Shown: positions 9,732 to 18,425 of the stretch, in pieces | Numbering within the stretch: position 1 is the first letter of the stretch | Layout: the number at the start of each line of letters is the position of its first letter | Assembly: GCA_021323755.1 (NCBI GenBank) | Contig: JAJPKJ010000012.1 | Span: forward strand, 248,001 to 312,000 | Origin: Chitinophagales bacterium | GTDB lineage: Bacteria; Bacteroidota; Bacteroidia; Chitinophagales; Chitinophagaceae | Reading direction: 5' to 3' | Length of the DNA stretch: 64,000 nt | Notes under the pieces: model-generated | Seen by the model: only the letters and a program-made list of their open reading frames with translations | Database searches by the model: none | Told to the model about the DNA's origin: nothing | Program-made: the position numbers and the translations under genes

Positions 9732-12700
9732 ATGCGTATCAAATCATATTGCACAATCCCCATGATCTGCGGGATTATTTTTTTGTTTTCATGCAACAGA
9801 AGCACAGTTAATTTAGATTATACCAATGCTAAAGATGAAGTTCCTCAATTGGGCAATCTCACCTTTCGTTTTGATAAAGCATTGGTAAAAGATTCATTAT
9901 TGAATCAATGGGATTCTACTGAATACGTTTCCTTCGAACCAAAAATTTCAGGGAGGTTTCGCTGGGAACATAATGATGAATTGGTTTTCTCTCCGGCGAA
10001 ACCTTTGCCGGCAGCTACTTCCTTCAAAGCAAAGTTGAACAATGAGATCATTCAGTATTCAAAATATGGAAAGATCAACAAGGCGGATAATCTTTCATTC
10101 CATACTCCTGATCTGAAATTAGAAAATACCAATGTGAGTTGGGTTTTGCAGGATGAAAACAGCAACACAGCCTTACCACAGCTTAATTTATTTTTTAATT
10201 ATCCGGTTAACCCGAATTCCTTAAAGGAAAAATTGCAAGTCCTGGTTAATAATGCGCCGACGAATTTTAATATGCAAACGCTATCAGCTGATAATAAAAT
10301 TTCCCTGCGGTTACTCAATATAAAAATGCAGGATGAAGATTATTCAGTAAAGATCACCCTGGATAAGGGTTTGGTTCCGGAAGGCGGAACAAATGGCACG
10401 ACAGAAAAAACCGAAACCAGCTCGGTTATGCCATCACCATACGTATTGCGCATCAACGACGTTTCAACTGATCATGACGGTGTGACGGGAACAATCAAAA
10501 TTACTACGAGTCAACAAGTAACGGCGGGTGATATTTCATCCTTCATAGCCGTAAAACCTAAGGTAAAATTTAATGTGGAAGTTGAAGATGATGGATTTCT
10601 TATTCATAGCGACAATTTTGATGTATCAAAAACCTATACGCTGGAAATTGAAAAAGGCATGCGTGGCAGGATCGGCGGCATATTGAAAGAGCCATACGAT
10701 GCTAATATCGCATTTGGACAATTGGAACCATCAATTAGTTTTGCCAGCAAAAAGGCTGTATACCTTTCACAAAAAGGAGAGAAAAATATTGAGGTGAAAA
10801 TTATAAATGTGCAGAAAGTAAAAGTTATTGTTTCAAAAATTTACGAAAATAATCTGCTTGCTTCACAGCGTGGTTATTATCCGCAAGAAAATAATAATAA
10901 CGAAGAAGATTATGGGGATGCAGGAACGGATGCCACAACGGGCGATATTATTTACCAGCAGGAGATTGACACAAGATCATTGCCAAGATATGGGAATAGC
11001 CGAATGTATCATTTCAATATAGAAGATAAAGTGCCTGAGTTTAAAGGCATCTATCATATAATGATCCGTTCAGCGCAGGATTATTGGGTGCGCGATTCCC
11101 GCTTTGTTTCCATGTCTGATATCGGGATGATCGCTAAAGAAGGCAAAGAGAAAATTTATGTTTTTGCCAATTCAATAAAAACTGCGGGCGCTCTGCAGGG
11201 TGTCAATATGGTCGCTTATGGAGCAAATAATCAATTGCTCGGAATGGCATCAACAAATGCCGACGGCGTTGCAGAGATCGCATACGCGCGTACGGAATTT
11301 GCCGGTTTCAAACCTGCTATGATCATTGCAAAAACAGCGGACGATTTCAATTATCTTCCATTTAGTTCTACGAAAGTAAATACATCCCGATTTGAAATTG
11401 GCGGGAAACATATTAATAGCACGGGTCTGGACGCATTTGTTTATGAAGAAAGAGATATTTATCGTCCGGGAGAAAAAATAAATTTTTCAATTATTGTTCG
11501 TGATAAACTATGGAAGTCACCGGGAGAAATTCCTGTGAAATTAAAATTCTTGTTACCGAATGGAAAAGAATTAAAGACGTTCAGAAAAAATTTGAATGAG
11601 CAAGGGTCGCTTGAAGGCAATATTGATATTGCCCCTTCAGCGATCACTGGAAGTTATTCCCTTGAAGTGTACACGTCCAATGATATCCTACTGACAACAC
11701 AACCATTCAAGATTGAGGAATTTGTTCCCGACAGAATTAAGGTTACCGCAAAATTGGATAAACCATTTTTGGAGCCGGGCGATCTGTCGCAATTGAGTAT
11801 TCATGCAGTGAACTTTTTTGGTCCTCCTGCCGCCGACAGAAATTATGAATGTGAAATTCAGATAAAGCAAAAATCGTTCAACTCAAAAAAATATAATAAT
11901 TACGATTTCAGTCTTGCCAATCAAAATTCTTTTTTCGATAAAATTCTTCGTGAAGGAAAAACAAATAATGAAGGCGACGCCATTGAAAAATATGAGGTGA
12001 ATAAAGTCTACAAGAACATCGGTGTGCTGCAGGCAAGCTTTTATGCAACGGTTTTTGATGAAACCGGACGACCGGTTAGCAAGAATACATCAGTGGATAT
12101 TTTTACCCAGCAGGAGTTCTTCGGGATCGCCGATGATGGCTATTGGTATTATCCGTTGAATCAGAATGTGCAATTTGGTTTGATTGCTTTGGACCAGAAT
12201 GAAAAACTACTGCATGGGGTTGCCTGCAAGGCTGAGGTTGTTAAACACGAATACCGGACTGTGCTTTCAAAGAACGGAGATTATTTTCGATACGAATCGC
12301 AGCAAGAAGATAAATTGATTGCTTCCAATGATATTATTGTAGGAGGCGAAGGAACAAAATATTCGTTCATTCCGCGTTCACCGGGTGAATATGAGTTACG
12401 TATATATATCCCGGGTAGTAACAGTTACGTCAGTAAATCTTTTTATAGTTACGGGTGGGGATCAGAAAATTCTTCATTTGAAGTAGATAATGAAGGGCAG
12501 ATAGATATTCAGCTTGATAAATCTTCTTATTATACAGGTGAAAAGGTGAAAGCCTTGTTCAAAGCGCCGTTTAACGGACACATGCTGGTCACGATGGAAA
12601 CTGACAAGGTAGTTTCTTATCAATATGTTGATATTGACAAAAGAACGGCGTCTATAGAATTGCCACTAAACGCAGAAGATATTCCGAACGTTTACATCAC

Positions 12701-15116
12701 GGCAACATTGATAAAACCGCATGATATTTCAGACATTCCATTAACGGTTGCTCATGGATTTCAAAGCATTAAAGTCGAAGAAAAAGAAAGAAAAATTCCT
12801 ATTGAAATAATCGCTCAAAAAACAGTTCGGTCAAAAACACATCAAAAAGTGAAAGTAAAGGCTGAGCCAAACAGTATGATCACGCTTGCTGCAGTTGATA
12901 ATGGCGTATTGCAGATCTCTGATTTTGAAACACCGGATCCATATAATTATTTTTATGCAAAACGATCCCTCGACGTGAATGGCTATGATATCTATCCTTT
13001 ATTATTTCCGGAAATAAAGGCAACGTTCAGCAGCACGGGCGGCGACAAAGAAAGTGATATGAAGAAACGTGTGAATCCTATGCCTGCAAAGCGTTTCAAG
13101 ATCATGTCATATTGGAGTGGAATCAAGCAAACCAATGGGAATGGTGAAGCGGAATTTGAATTTGATATTCCGCAATTCTCAGGCGAAGTGAGGTTGATGG
13201 CGGTTTCATATAAAAATGAGGATTTTGGATCCAAAGAAGAAAAAATGACAGTAGCTGATCCCATTGTATTAAGCACTGCATTACCAAGATTTTTGAGCCC
13301 CAAAGATACAGTGACTGTTCCCGTCACGGTTACCAATACAACCGCAAAAACTGCAATAGCAAGCGCATTACTGAAAGTTAGCGGAGCTGTGCAAATTGCG
13401 GGAAGCAATCAGCAGTCGGTTGAACTTTCTCCCAACAGCGAAAAACGCTTGTCCTTCACCGTTATAGGTCAACCGATGATCGGAACTGGAAAAGTTACTG
13501 TGGAAGTAAATAGCATGGGAGAAAAATTTACGGATGAAACGGAGATCAGCGTTCGCCCGACTTCATCTTTACAAAAAATAACCGGCAGTGGATCTATCAT
13601 TGGCGGAAATGCTCAACAAATTGATTTGGCTAATAAAGAGTTTATTCCTTCAAGCATTGATTATAGTTTGGTTATTAGCAGATCGCCGGCAATTGAGCTC
13701 ACCAAATATCTTTCCTGGCTTGTTCAATACCCCTATGGCTGTACGGAACAGACAGTGTCCACTGCTTTTCCACAATTGTACTTTGGTGACATGGCTGATA
13801 TGCTTCACCTGAATAAATCTGCAAAAGCAACTGCCAACTTCAACATCCAGGAAGCAATTCGAAAAATAAAAATGCGACAATTATATAATGGCGCGGTAAC
13901 ATTATGGGATGGAGAAGACGCGGAAAACTGGTGGGCCACAATTTATGCCGCACATTTCTTAATTGAAGCGCAGAAAGCAGGATTTGATGTGGACAAAAAT
14001 TTAATTGAAACAATGCTCGGCTATATTAATAACCGATTAAAGAAAAAAGAAACGATAACATATTACTATAACCGAAATGAAAACAAAAAAATTGCCCCAA
14101 AAGAAGTTGTCTATGGATTATACGTCCTCGCACTTGCCGGAAAACCAAATGTAAGTGTGATGAATTATTATAAATCCAGTCCACAGTTATTGAGTCTTGA
14201 TTGTAAATATTTATTATCAGCAGCCTATGCGCTGGCGGGAGATAGAAATAATTTCAAACAATTTTTGCCAACACAATTTTCGGGCGAAGAATCTGTGGCG
14301 CAAACTGGAGGAAGTTTTTATTCAGACATTCGTGATGAATCTATTGCTTTAAATGTTTTGATTGATGTTGATCCCGGAAACGCACAAATTCCATTAATGG
14401 CGAGGCATGTTTCCGAAAAATTAAAAAACCGTTATTGGTATAGTACCCAGGAAATTGCATTTAGTTTTATCGCGTTAGGAAAAATTTCCCGGGAAGCGTC
14501 CAAATCCAATGCCACTGCAGATATAAAAGTGAATGGTAAAACGGTTGCGACCATGAACGGTAATGATGTTAGATTGACAACGCAGCAATTGAAAGGAACC
14601 AATGTTGATATTGCCACGAAAGGAAATGGAAGATTATATTATTATTGGGAAACAGAAGGCATCAGCGCAAGTGGCGCATATAAAGAAGAAGATAACTATT
14701 TAAAAGTCCGCAAACATTTTTATGATAGATATGGAAGGCTGATCTCGGGAAATAATTTTAAGCAAAATGATCTGGTGATCGTTCAGATAACTCTGGAAAA
14801 ATCTTATAGCAATGAAATCGAGAATATCGTGATCACGGACATGTTGCCCGCTGGTTTTGAAATTGAAAATCCGCGAACAAAAGAAATCCCGGGAATGGAT
14901 TGGATAAAAGGCGAATCATCGCCTACATCAATGGATGTACGTGATGACAGGATCAATCTATTTGTAAATGCTTACGCGAATAAACAAACCTATTATTACG
15001 CAGTTCGTGCGGTTTCGCCGGGCATTTATAAAATGGGACCAGTAAGCGCAGATGCCATGTATAATGGAGAATATCATTCTTATAATGGAGCGGGAATAAT
15101 TAAAGTATCGCAGTAG
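9732..15116 (+). CDS. Bacterial alpha-2-macroglobulin, thioester type, lipoprotein
   Basis: A 1794-residue envelope protein related to eukaryotic alpha-2-macroglobulin, which traps proteases after bait cleavage. The N-terminus is a lipoprotein signal ending in LFSC. MG domains follow, including the MG2 stretch with YRPGEKINFSIIVRD; around residue 1120 is the conserved A2M region FKIMSYWSGIKQTNGNGEAEFEF. The thioester site is intact: Gly-Cys1337-Thr-Glu-Gln1340 (GCTEQ) at the start of the helical TED domain. A receptor-like beta domain ends the protein. It is divergent from pbpC with a 271-base gap, matching the known PBP1C-A2M pairing, where the two are thought to guard the cell wall if the outer membrane is breached. 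Family certain; the defensive role is inferred from other bacteria. Confidence 0.93.
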   Translation: MRIKSYCTIPMICGIIFLFSCNRSTVNLDYTNAKDEVPQLGNLTFRFDKALVKDSLLNQWDSTEYVSFEPKISGRFRWEHNDELVFSPAKPLPAATSFKAKLNNEIIQYSKYGKINKADNLSFHTPDLKLENTNVSWVLQDENSNTALPQLNLFFNYPVNPNSLKEKLQVLVNNAPTNFNMQTLSADNKISLRLLNIKMQDEDYSVKITLDKGLVPEGGTNGTTEKTETSSVMPSPYVLRINDVSTDHDGVTGTIKITTSQQVTAGDISSFIAVKPKVKFNVEVEDDGFLIHSDNFDVSKTYTLEIEKGMRGRIGGILKEPYDANIAFGQLEPSISFASKKAVYLSQKGEKNIEVKIINVQKVKVIVSKIYENNLLASQRGYYPQENNNNEEDYGDAGTDATTGDIIYQQEIDTRSLPRYGNSRMYHFNIEDKVPEFKGIYHIMIRSAQDYWVRDSRFVSMSDIGMIAKEGKEKIYVFANSIKTAGALQGVNMVAYGANNQLLGMASTNADGVAEIAYARTEFAGFKPAMIIAKTADDFNYLPFSSTKVNTSRFEIGGKHINSTGLDAFVYEERDIYRPGEKINFSIIVRDKLWKSPGEIPVKLKFLLPNGKELKTFRKNLNEQGSLEGNIDIAPSAITGSYSLEVYTSNDILLTTQPFKIEEFVPDRIKVTAKLDKPFLEPGDLSQLSIHAVNFFGPPAADRNYECEIQIKQKSFNSKKYNNYDFSLANQNSFFDKILREGKTNNEGDAIEKYEVNKVYKNIGVLQASFYATVFDETGRPVSKNTSVDIFTQQEFFGIADDGYWYYPLNQNVQFGLIALDQNEKLLHGVACKAEVVKHEYRTVLSKNGDYFRYESQQEDKLIASNDIIVGGEGTKYSFIPRSPGEYELRIYIPGSNSYVSKSFYSYGWGSENSSFEVDNEGQIDIQLDKSSYYTGEKVKALFKAPFNGHMLVTMETDKVVSYQYVDIDKRTASIELPLNAEDIPNVYITATLIKPHDISDIPLTVAHGFQSIKVEEKERKIPIEIIAQKTVRSKTHQKVKVKAEPNSMITLAAVDNGVLQISDFETPDPYNYFYAKRSLDVNGYDIYPLLFPEIKATFSSTGGDKESDMKKRVNPMPAKRFKIMSYWSGIKQTNGNGEAEFEFDIPQFSGEVRLMAVSYKNEDFGSKEEKMTVADPIVLSTALPRFLSPKDTVTVPVTVTNTTAKTAIASALLKVSGAVQIAGSNQQSVELSPNSEKRLSFTVIGQPMIGTGKVTVEVNSMGEKFTDETEISVRPTSSLQKITGSGSIIGGNAQQIDLANKEFIPSSIDYSLVISRSPAIELTKYLSWLVQYPYGCTEQTVSTAFPQLYFGDMADMLHLNKSAKATANFNIQEAIRKIKMRQLYNGAVTLWDGEDAENWWATIYAAHFLIEAQKAGFDVDKNLIETMLGYINNRLKKKETITYYYNRNENKKIAPKEVVYGLYVLALAGKPNVSVMNYYKSSPQLLSLDCKYLLSAAYALAGDRNNFKQFLPTQFSGEESVAQTGGSFYSDIRDESIALNVLIDVDPGNAQIPLMARHVSEKLKNRYWYSTQEIAFSFIALGKISREASKSNATADIKVNGKTVATMNGNDVRLTTQQLKGTNVDIATKGNGRLYYYWETEGISASGAYKEEDNYLKVRKHFYDRYGRLISGNNFKQNDLVIVQITLEKSYSNEIENIVITDMLPAGFEIENPRTKEIPGMDWIKGESSPTSMDVRDDRINLFVNAYANKQTYYYAVRAVSPGIYKMGPVSADAMYNGEYHSYNGAGIIKVSQ

Positions 15117-15124
15117 ATCCTTAA

Positions 15125-15170
15125 AATTAACCTGTCACACATTTAGGGTGACAGGTTAATTCAATTTTTT
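15125..15170. terminator. Bidirectional stem-loop terminator after the A2M gene
   Basis: A perfect 14-base-pair inverted repeat (15125-15138 with 15148-15161, loop of 9) begins eight bases after the A2M stop. The plus strand continues with CAATTTTTT, and on the minus strand the stem is followed by TTTTAA. It lies between convergent genes and overlaps the last codons of the frameshifted response regulator, so it can end both transcripts. Confidence 0.8.
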
Positions 15171-15526
15171 CTCATTATTCATATAACTCTCTACGACTTC
15201 CCTGAATTCACTTCCATTAATAGGTTTTACAAGAATTTTATTAATGTCGGCTCTAAAATAATTTTCAAAATCCTGATCGTATCAGCAGTTAATGCAACAA
15301 TAGGGACAGCCGCTTTTTGTTCAATTTTATCTTTTCTAAAAATTTCAGAGATCTGAACACCAGTAAATTTTGGAATATTGATATCCGTTAGTATTAAACC
15401 ATAGATATTTTTTTTGAAAAGATCAAGCGCTTCTTCTCCATCATTGGCAAGGTCAAAACTATGCCCCATTCTCTTTAACAACACGGTAATAAGCATTACA
15501 TTGAGTTCGTTGTCTTCAACAACCAA
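15156..15526 (-). pseudogene. Response regulator receiver domain, frameshifted
   Basis: The first frame encodes KKILVVEDN (acidic pocket), a phospho-acceptor Asp in LILTDINIPKF, and VALTAD (conserved Thr), then loses homology and stops at about 15227. Moving by one base around 15270-15280 restores DFENYFRADINKILVKPIN, with the conserved Lys-Pro of receiver domains, and continues to a stop at 15156-15158. So one base is missing (or two extra) near the sequence encoding TADTIR. The 5' end is also odd: there is no ATG or GTG in frame before the first strand, and the earliest usual start is a TTG at 15526 inside it. Either the gene is decaying or the assembly has an indel. Stand-alone receivers of this sort normally work with hybrid histidine kinases; none is adjacent. 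Confidence 0.75.
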
Positions 15527-15659
15527 TATTTTTTTCGTGTCTTTATTAATTGTGAATGTGATGCAAAGTAAAAATAACGGCGGCAGTATTTCAATTCAAA
15601 AAAAATCGAAATATAATTTTTAGACAATGGTTCAATGATAGTGAACGGATAAAACAAAA

Positions 15660-15678
15660 GCCGAAACTATATTTCGGC
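15660..15678 (-). terminator. Stem-loop terminator of the YXWGXW gene
   Basis: A 7-base-pair stem (15660-15666 with 15672-15678, loop of 5) is followed on the minus strand by TTTTGTTTT, about 50 bases past the stop of the YXWGXW lipoprotein gene. This is a standard rho-independent layout. Confidence 0.65.
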
Positions 15679-15728
15679 CTTCATGGTTATTTTTAATGAC
15701 TAAGGTAGAATATTGGGTAAATTTTTTA

Positions 15729-16022
15729 TCAATATCTTTTCCAATGCCCCGGCGCCCATCTCCAACCACGATGCGCGGTTACCCAACGACCTTCTTCCCA
15801 TCTGAATCCCGGACGTCTTCTTTCATAATGTCCTTCCCGCCAGGCATATCTTCCCCCATTCCAAAACCAATCTCCGCTGATCCAAACATATTCTGCCGAA
15901 GGCGGAGCTGGTCTTAAATACATGACATCAGCCGGTCTTTCTCTAACTACGTAAGCAGGGCCACAAGAGGCAAAAGCGGCAACAACGATCAATAAAACTG
16001 AACAGTAAGCATACTTTTTCAT
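15729..16022 (-). CDS. YXWGXW-repeat lipoprotein
   Basis: A 97-residue protein with a lipoprotein signal (residues 1-20, AFASC) followed by a short Pro-rich spacer and aromatic repeats: YVWISGDWFW, RYAWREGHYE, RWVTAHRGWRWAPGHW. These are the YXWGXW repeats found in small envelope proteins of Bacteroidota and proteobacteria. The function of the family is unknown; the Trp/Arg-rich repeats suggest binding to an envelope polymer. It is a single gene with its own terminator on the 3' side. Confidence 0.8.
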   Translation of the reverse strand: MKKYAYCSVLLIVVAAFASCGPAYVVRERPADVMYLRPAPPSAEYVWISGDWFWNGGRYAWREGHYERRRPGFRWEEGRWVTAHRGWRWAPGHWKRY

Positions 16023-16128
16023 AACAGATCTGTGATTAATTATTATTGACGAAAAATTCTTCTACAGTTTAAACGATATTAAATAATATTTCAAACAAAT
16101 TTTAAAAACCATAAACGCCTTAACGAAT

Positions 16129-17847
16129 TTATAACAGCCGATAAACCGGGTATCTTAAATGCGCCGGCTCATAATATGGCGAATTCTTGTACACGAAATT
16201 AAGCTGCGCCGGGGCATTTTTTGCAAATATCGAATCTTGTTTTTTCTTTTCGTTCAATTTATTATTTAATTCAGGGTTCGATTGTAAATATTCAGCCGCC
16301 ACATCCTCCCAACGATAATCGCTGTATCCTTCTTTTTGTTGCAAAATTGCATCAAAAAAATTCCATGAAAAATACGAATCATCTCCCGTTGGCTCTAGCA
16401 TTTCAATTAAAAACCTTTTTTCGGGTTGGTTGGTTGGAATTATATAATCTCCTTTCAGAAATTGTATGGATTGATTTGATGCGGAAACCTTTACACCCGA
16501 ATTCTTATGATGCTTTTCATAAGCGAAGGCAGAAGATCTGTAATCATCAATATGATAGGCTTCAACATTAATCATCGAATCTTTGGTTAGTTGATGCATT
16601 TGTACATCATTCATTTTTAGTAAATCGATCACATCGTGCCATCCTTGCGGAATAATATAAGCTTTTGGCGAGGTGATAAATTTCTCAGGAATGAAGTAAT
16701 CGTAAAATTTCACTTGTTTTTCAAAGGGTTTTTTGTGATCATAAAACATTCTCCGCAATCCGGTAACATCACTGGTTTTAAAAGCAGTTTCATAACCTTT
16801 AAAAAGTATGGTATCATATTTTGTCATGTCAGGTTTCCATTCCAGTGGAAATTCATTTTTAGAAAGATCATTGTCAATATTCTCTTTCCTTTTTTCAATG
16901 ATCGTTTTCGCATATTTTGATGACTGCTCAATGATGCTTTGCATCAATGCATAAGTTGAAAGCACCCGATCTTTAAACGGTTTTAACATGTGCGTTTCAG
17001 GAATGAAGGAAATGGTGTTGAACAACGCTGCGTAACCGCTGGAGTAGCGCGGTGTTTCGTAAAATTCCTCCCAACCTTTTTCGGGATTACCTTCTTCAAA
17101 GTTTACATATGGACACATCGGCCATCCGCTTTTTTCCATTGAATGGTAGATTGAAGGATCGAAAACATCATGCACAAATTTTCCGAGTTCACCGCCAAGT
17201 TTATTCCATTGCGTGGTTATTAATGTCATCGTGTGTTGATAATCTGCACCATCGCTTACATGGTTATCAACCTGGATATCCGGATTGAGCCAATGAAAAA
17301 TTTGCACAAAGGATCTTGCATTTCGAGAATCGCATTTTGTGAAATCCCTGTTCAGATCCAGGTTTTGGGCGTTCCCGCGAAAGCCATAACTGACCGGCCC
17401 GTTTTGATTAACTCTTGAAAAAGAAGTTCTGTTCAACGCACCGCCAATATTATACAATGGAACTACAGCGAGCACAACATTATCCGGAATTTTTATTTTC
17501 CCTGAATTGAGATCTCTTAATAACATCATGCAAGCATCAACGCCATCGGGCTCTCCGGGATGAATTCCATTATTAATTAGAACGACAATTTTGTTTTGCT
17601 GATGCCAGGCTTTCGGATCGAACTTGCCATCGTTGGAATAAAGAACGAGATGAAAAGGATAACCCGCGTCGCTCATGCCCATTTCTTTAATAGAAATTCT
17701 TGCTGAGCTTTTATCTAATTCCTTATAAAAGGAAATGCATTCAAAATAAGTTGATGTCTCTTTTCCATTCGATTTTTCGAAAGGAGTTGTTTGTGCAGTG
17801 CAAAAAATGGAACTGCCTACCAATAAAAAAAGAAATGAGCTTTTCAT
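16129..17847 (-). CDS. M14 family zinc carboxypeptidase, secreted
   Basis: A 572-residue exported metallopeptidase. Signal peptide: residues 1-19, ending FCTAQ. Zinc ligands are visible as the HxxE motif in NGIHPGEPDG and the third His in VDNHVSDGADY; NRDF and the Glu in SFIPETHML fit the substrate-binding and catalytic positions of M14 enzymes. It should remove C-terminal residues from peptides in the periplasm or outside the cell. I choose ATG 17847. An in-frame upstream start at 17883 would put the first codons inside the rpsT terminator hairpin and spoil the signal peptide. About 250 residues follow the catalytic part and are typical of the long Bacteroidota members. Confidence 0.85.
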   Translation of the reverse strand: MKSSFLFLLVGSSIFCTAQTTPFEKSNGKETSTYFECISFYKELDKSSARISIKEMGMSDAGYPFHLVLYSNDGKFDPKAWHQQNKIVVLINNGIHPGEPDGVDACMMLLRDLNSGKIKIPDNVVLAVVPLYNIGGALNRTSFSRVNQNGPVSYGFRGNAQNLDLNRDFTKCDSRNARSFVQIFHWLNPDIQVDNHVSDGADYQHTMTLITTQWNKLGGELGKFVHDVFDPSIYHSMEKSGWPMCPYVNFEEGNPEKGWEEFYETPRYSSGYAALFNTISFIPETHMLKPFKDRVLSTYALMQSIIEQSSKYAKTIIEKRKENIDNDLSKNEFPLEWKPDMTKYDTILFKGYETAFKTSDVTGLRRMFYDHKKPFEKQVKFYDYFIPEKFITSPKAYIIPQGWHDVIDLLKMNDVQMHQLTKDSMINVEAYHIDDYRSSAFAYEKHHKNSGVKVSASNQSIQFLKGDYIIPTNQPEKRFLIEMLEPTGDDSYFSWNFFDAILQQKEGYSDYRWEDVAAEYLQSNPELNNKLNEKKKQDSIFAKNAPAQLNFVYKNSPYYEPAHLRYPVYRLL

Positions 17848-17872
17848 TGTCCTGGTTTTGCATACTAAAAAT

Positions 17873-17902
17873 AAAAAAGGCAATCCATTCGGAGTGCCTT
17901 TT
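17873..17902 (-). terminator. rpsT terminator
   Basis: Downstream of rpsT on the minus strand: an 8-base-pair stem (17875-17882 with 17895-17902) that continues after a mismatch with TCC/GGA around a 4-base loop, followed by a run of T. It separates rpsT from the M14 peptidase gene, only 26 bases further on. Confidence 0.8.
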
Positions 17903-17923
17903 AAAAAATTTATTATTAAAGAC

Positions 17924-18181
17924 CTATTTCGCGAGCGTGTTTACTTTCTTGGCCAGTTTGCTTTTTAAATTGGCCGCTTTGTTTTTGTGGATAATGCCTT
18001 TCTTAGCCAGCTTGTCAATTTGTGAAGCTACTTCGGGGAATTTCTCACCGGCTTCTTTTTTTGATTTGATGGCCCGCAGGTCGCGAACGGCATTTCGGGT
18101 TGTTTTGCCATAATAGCGGTTGCGGTCGCGGCGTTTGGTAGCCTGTCTTACATCTTTTTTCGTTGCACTATGATTAGCCAT
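17924..18181 (-). CDS. rpsT: 30S ribosomal protein S20
   Basis: Primary 16S rRNA-binding protein of the small subunit. It is 85 residues, the usual length, strongly basic and helical: MANHSATKKDVRQ at the start, KTTRNAVRDLR in the middle, HKNKAANLKSKL near the end. The frame is open far upstream, but homology begins at ATG 18181, and a good promoter lies just before it. It is flanked by its own promoter and terminator, so it is a single-gene transcript. Confidence 0.97.
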   Translation of the reverse strand: MANHSATKKDVRQATKRRDRNRYYGKTTRNAVRDLRAIKSKKEAGEKFPEVASQIDKLAKKGIIHKNKAANLKSKLAKKVNTLAK

Positions 18182-18203
18182 GCTGGAATAAAATTTTGGA
18201 CGG

Positions 18204-18235
18204 CAAAGGTAAGTTTGGACAATGTAAATTCCAAA
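18204..18235 (-). promoter_or_regulatory. Promoter of rpsT (Bacteroidota type)
   Basis: On the minus strand a TTTG (18232-18235) is followed after 20 bases by TACCTTTG (18204-18211), an exact fit to the Bacteroidota -33/-7 consensus TTTG...TAnnTTTG. The box ends 22 bases before the rpsT ATG, leaving a leader of roughly 15 bases. Confidence 0.7.
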
Positions 18236-18248
18236 TTTAAAAGAAAAT

Positions 18249-18333
18249 GCCCCGGAATAGCTTAATAACGAGCTCTCTGTTGGACGGTTCGACCCAAGCA
18301 GCCCCGGATAGATGGTCGCGGCAGGCTTCCAAA
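18249..18333 (+). ncRNA. ffs: Probable 4.5S signal recognition particle RNA (bacterial small SRP)
   Basis: The plus strand contains AAGCAGCC (18296-18303) followed by CCGGAT and AGATG (18310-18314), matching the most conserved 3' side of bacterial SRP domain IV (in E. coli AAGCAGCC, five bases, AGATG). On the 5' side, TCTGTTGG can pair with CC and AGA of the 3' side. The outer helix closes with GGAA (18254-18257)/TTCC (18327-18330) and GCTT (18260-18263)/AGGC (18323-18326). The apical stem looks shorter than in E. coli and is capped through GGTTCGACC. The RNA would bind Ffh for membrane-protein targeting. Ends are approximate and I did not compute a fold. It sits in the 244-base gap between divergent rpsT and sucA. 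Confidence 0.62.
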
Positions 18334-18425
18334 ATTTATTCCTAAAATGAAGATAGTGCCAGGCATTAGCCGCAAATAGTCGTAAATTTTCTCCGATATT
18401 TGTATTCCTTTTAAAGCTTGTTTTA

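Noticed and set aside
12992-13408. Minus-strand open frame of 138 codons inside the A2M gene
   Set aside because: Antisense shadow of a strongly conserved coding region; no start context or homology.
18284-18300. GGTTCGACCC resembling a tRNA T-arm
   Set aside because: No matching acceptor stem, D-arm or anticodon arm could be laid around it; the flanking AAGCAGCC and AGATG fit SRP RNA better.
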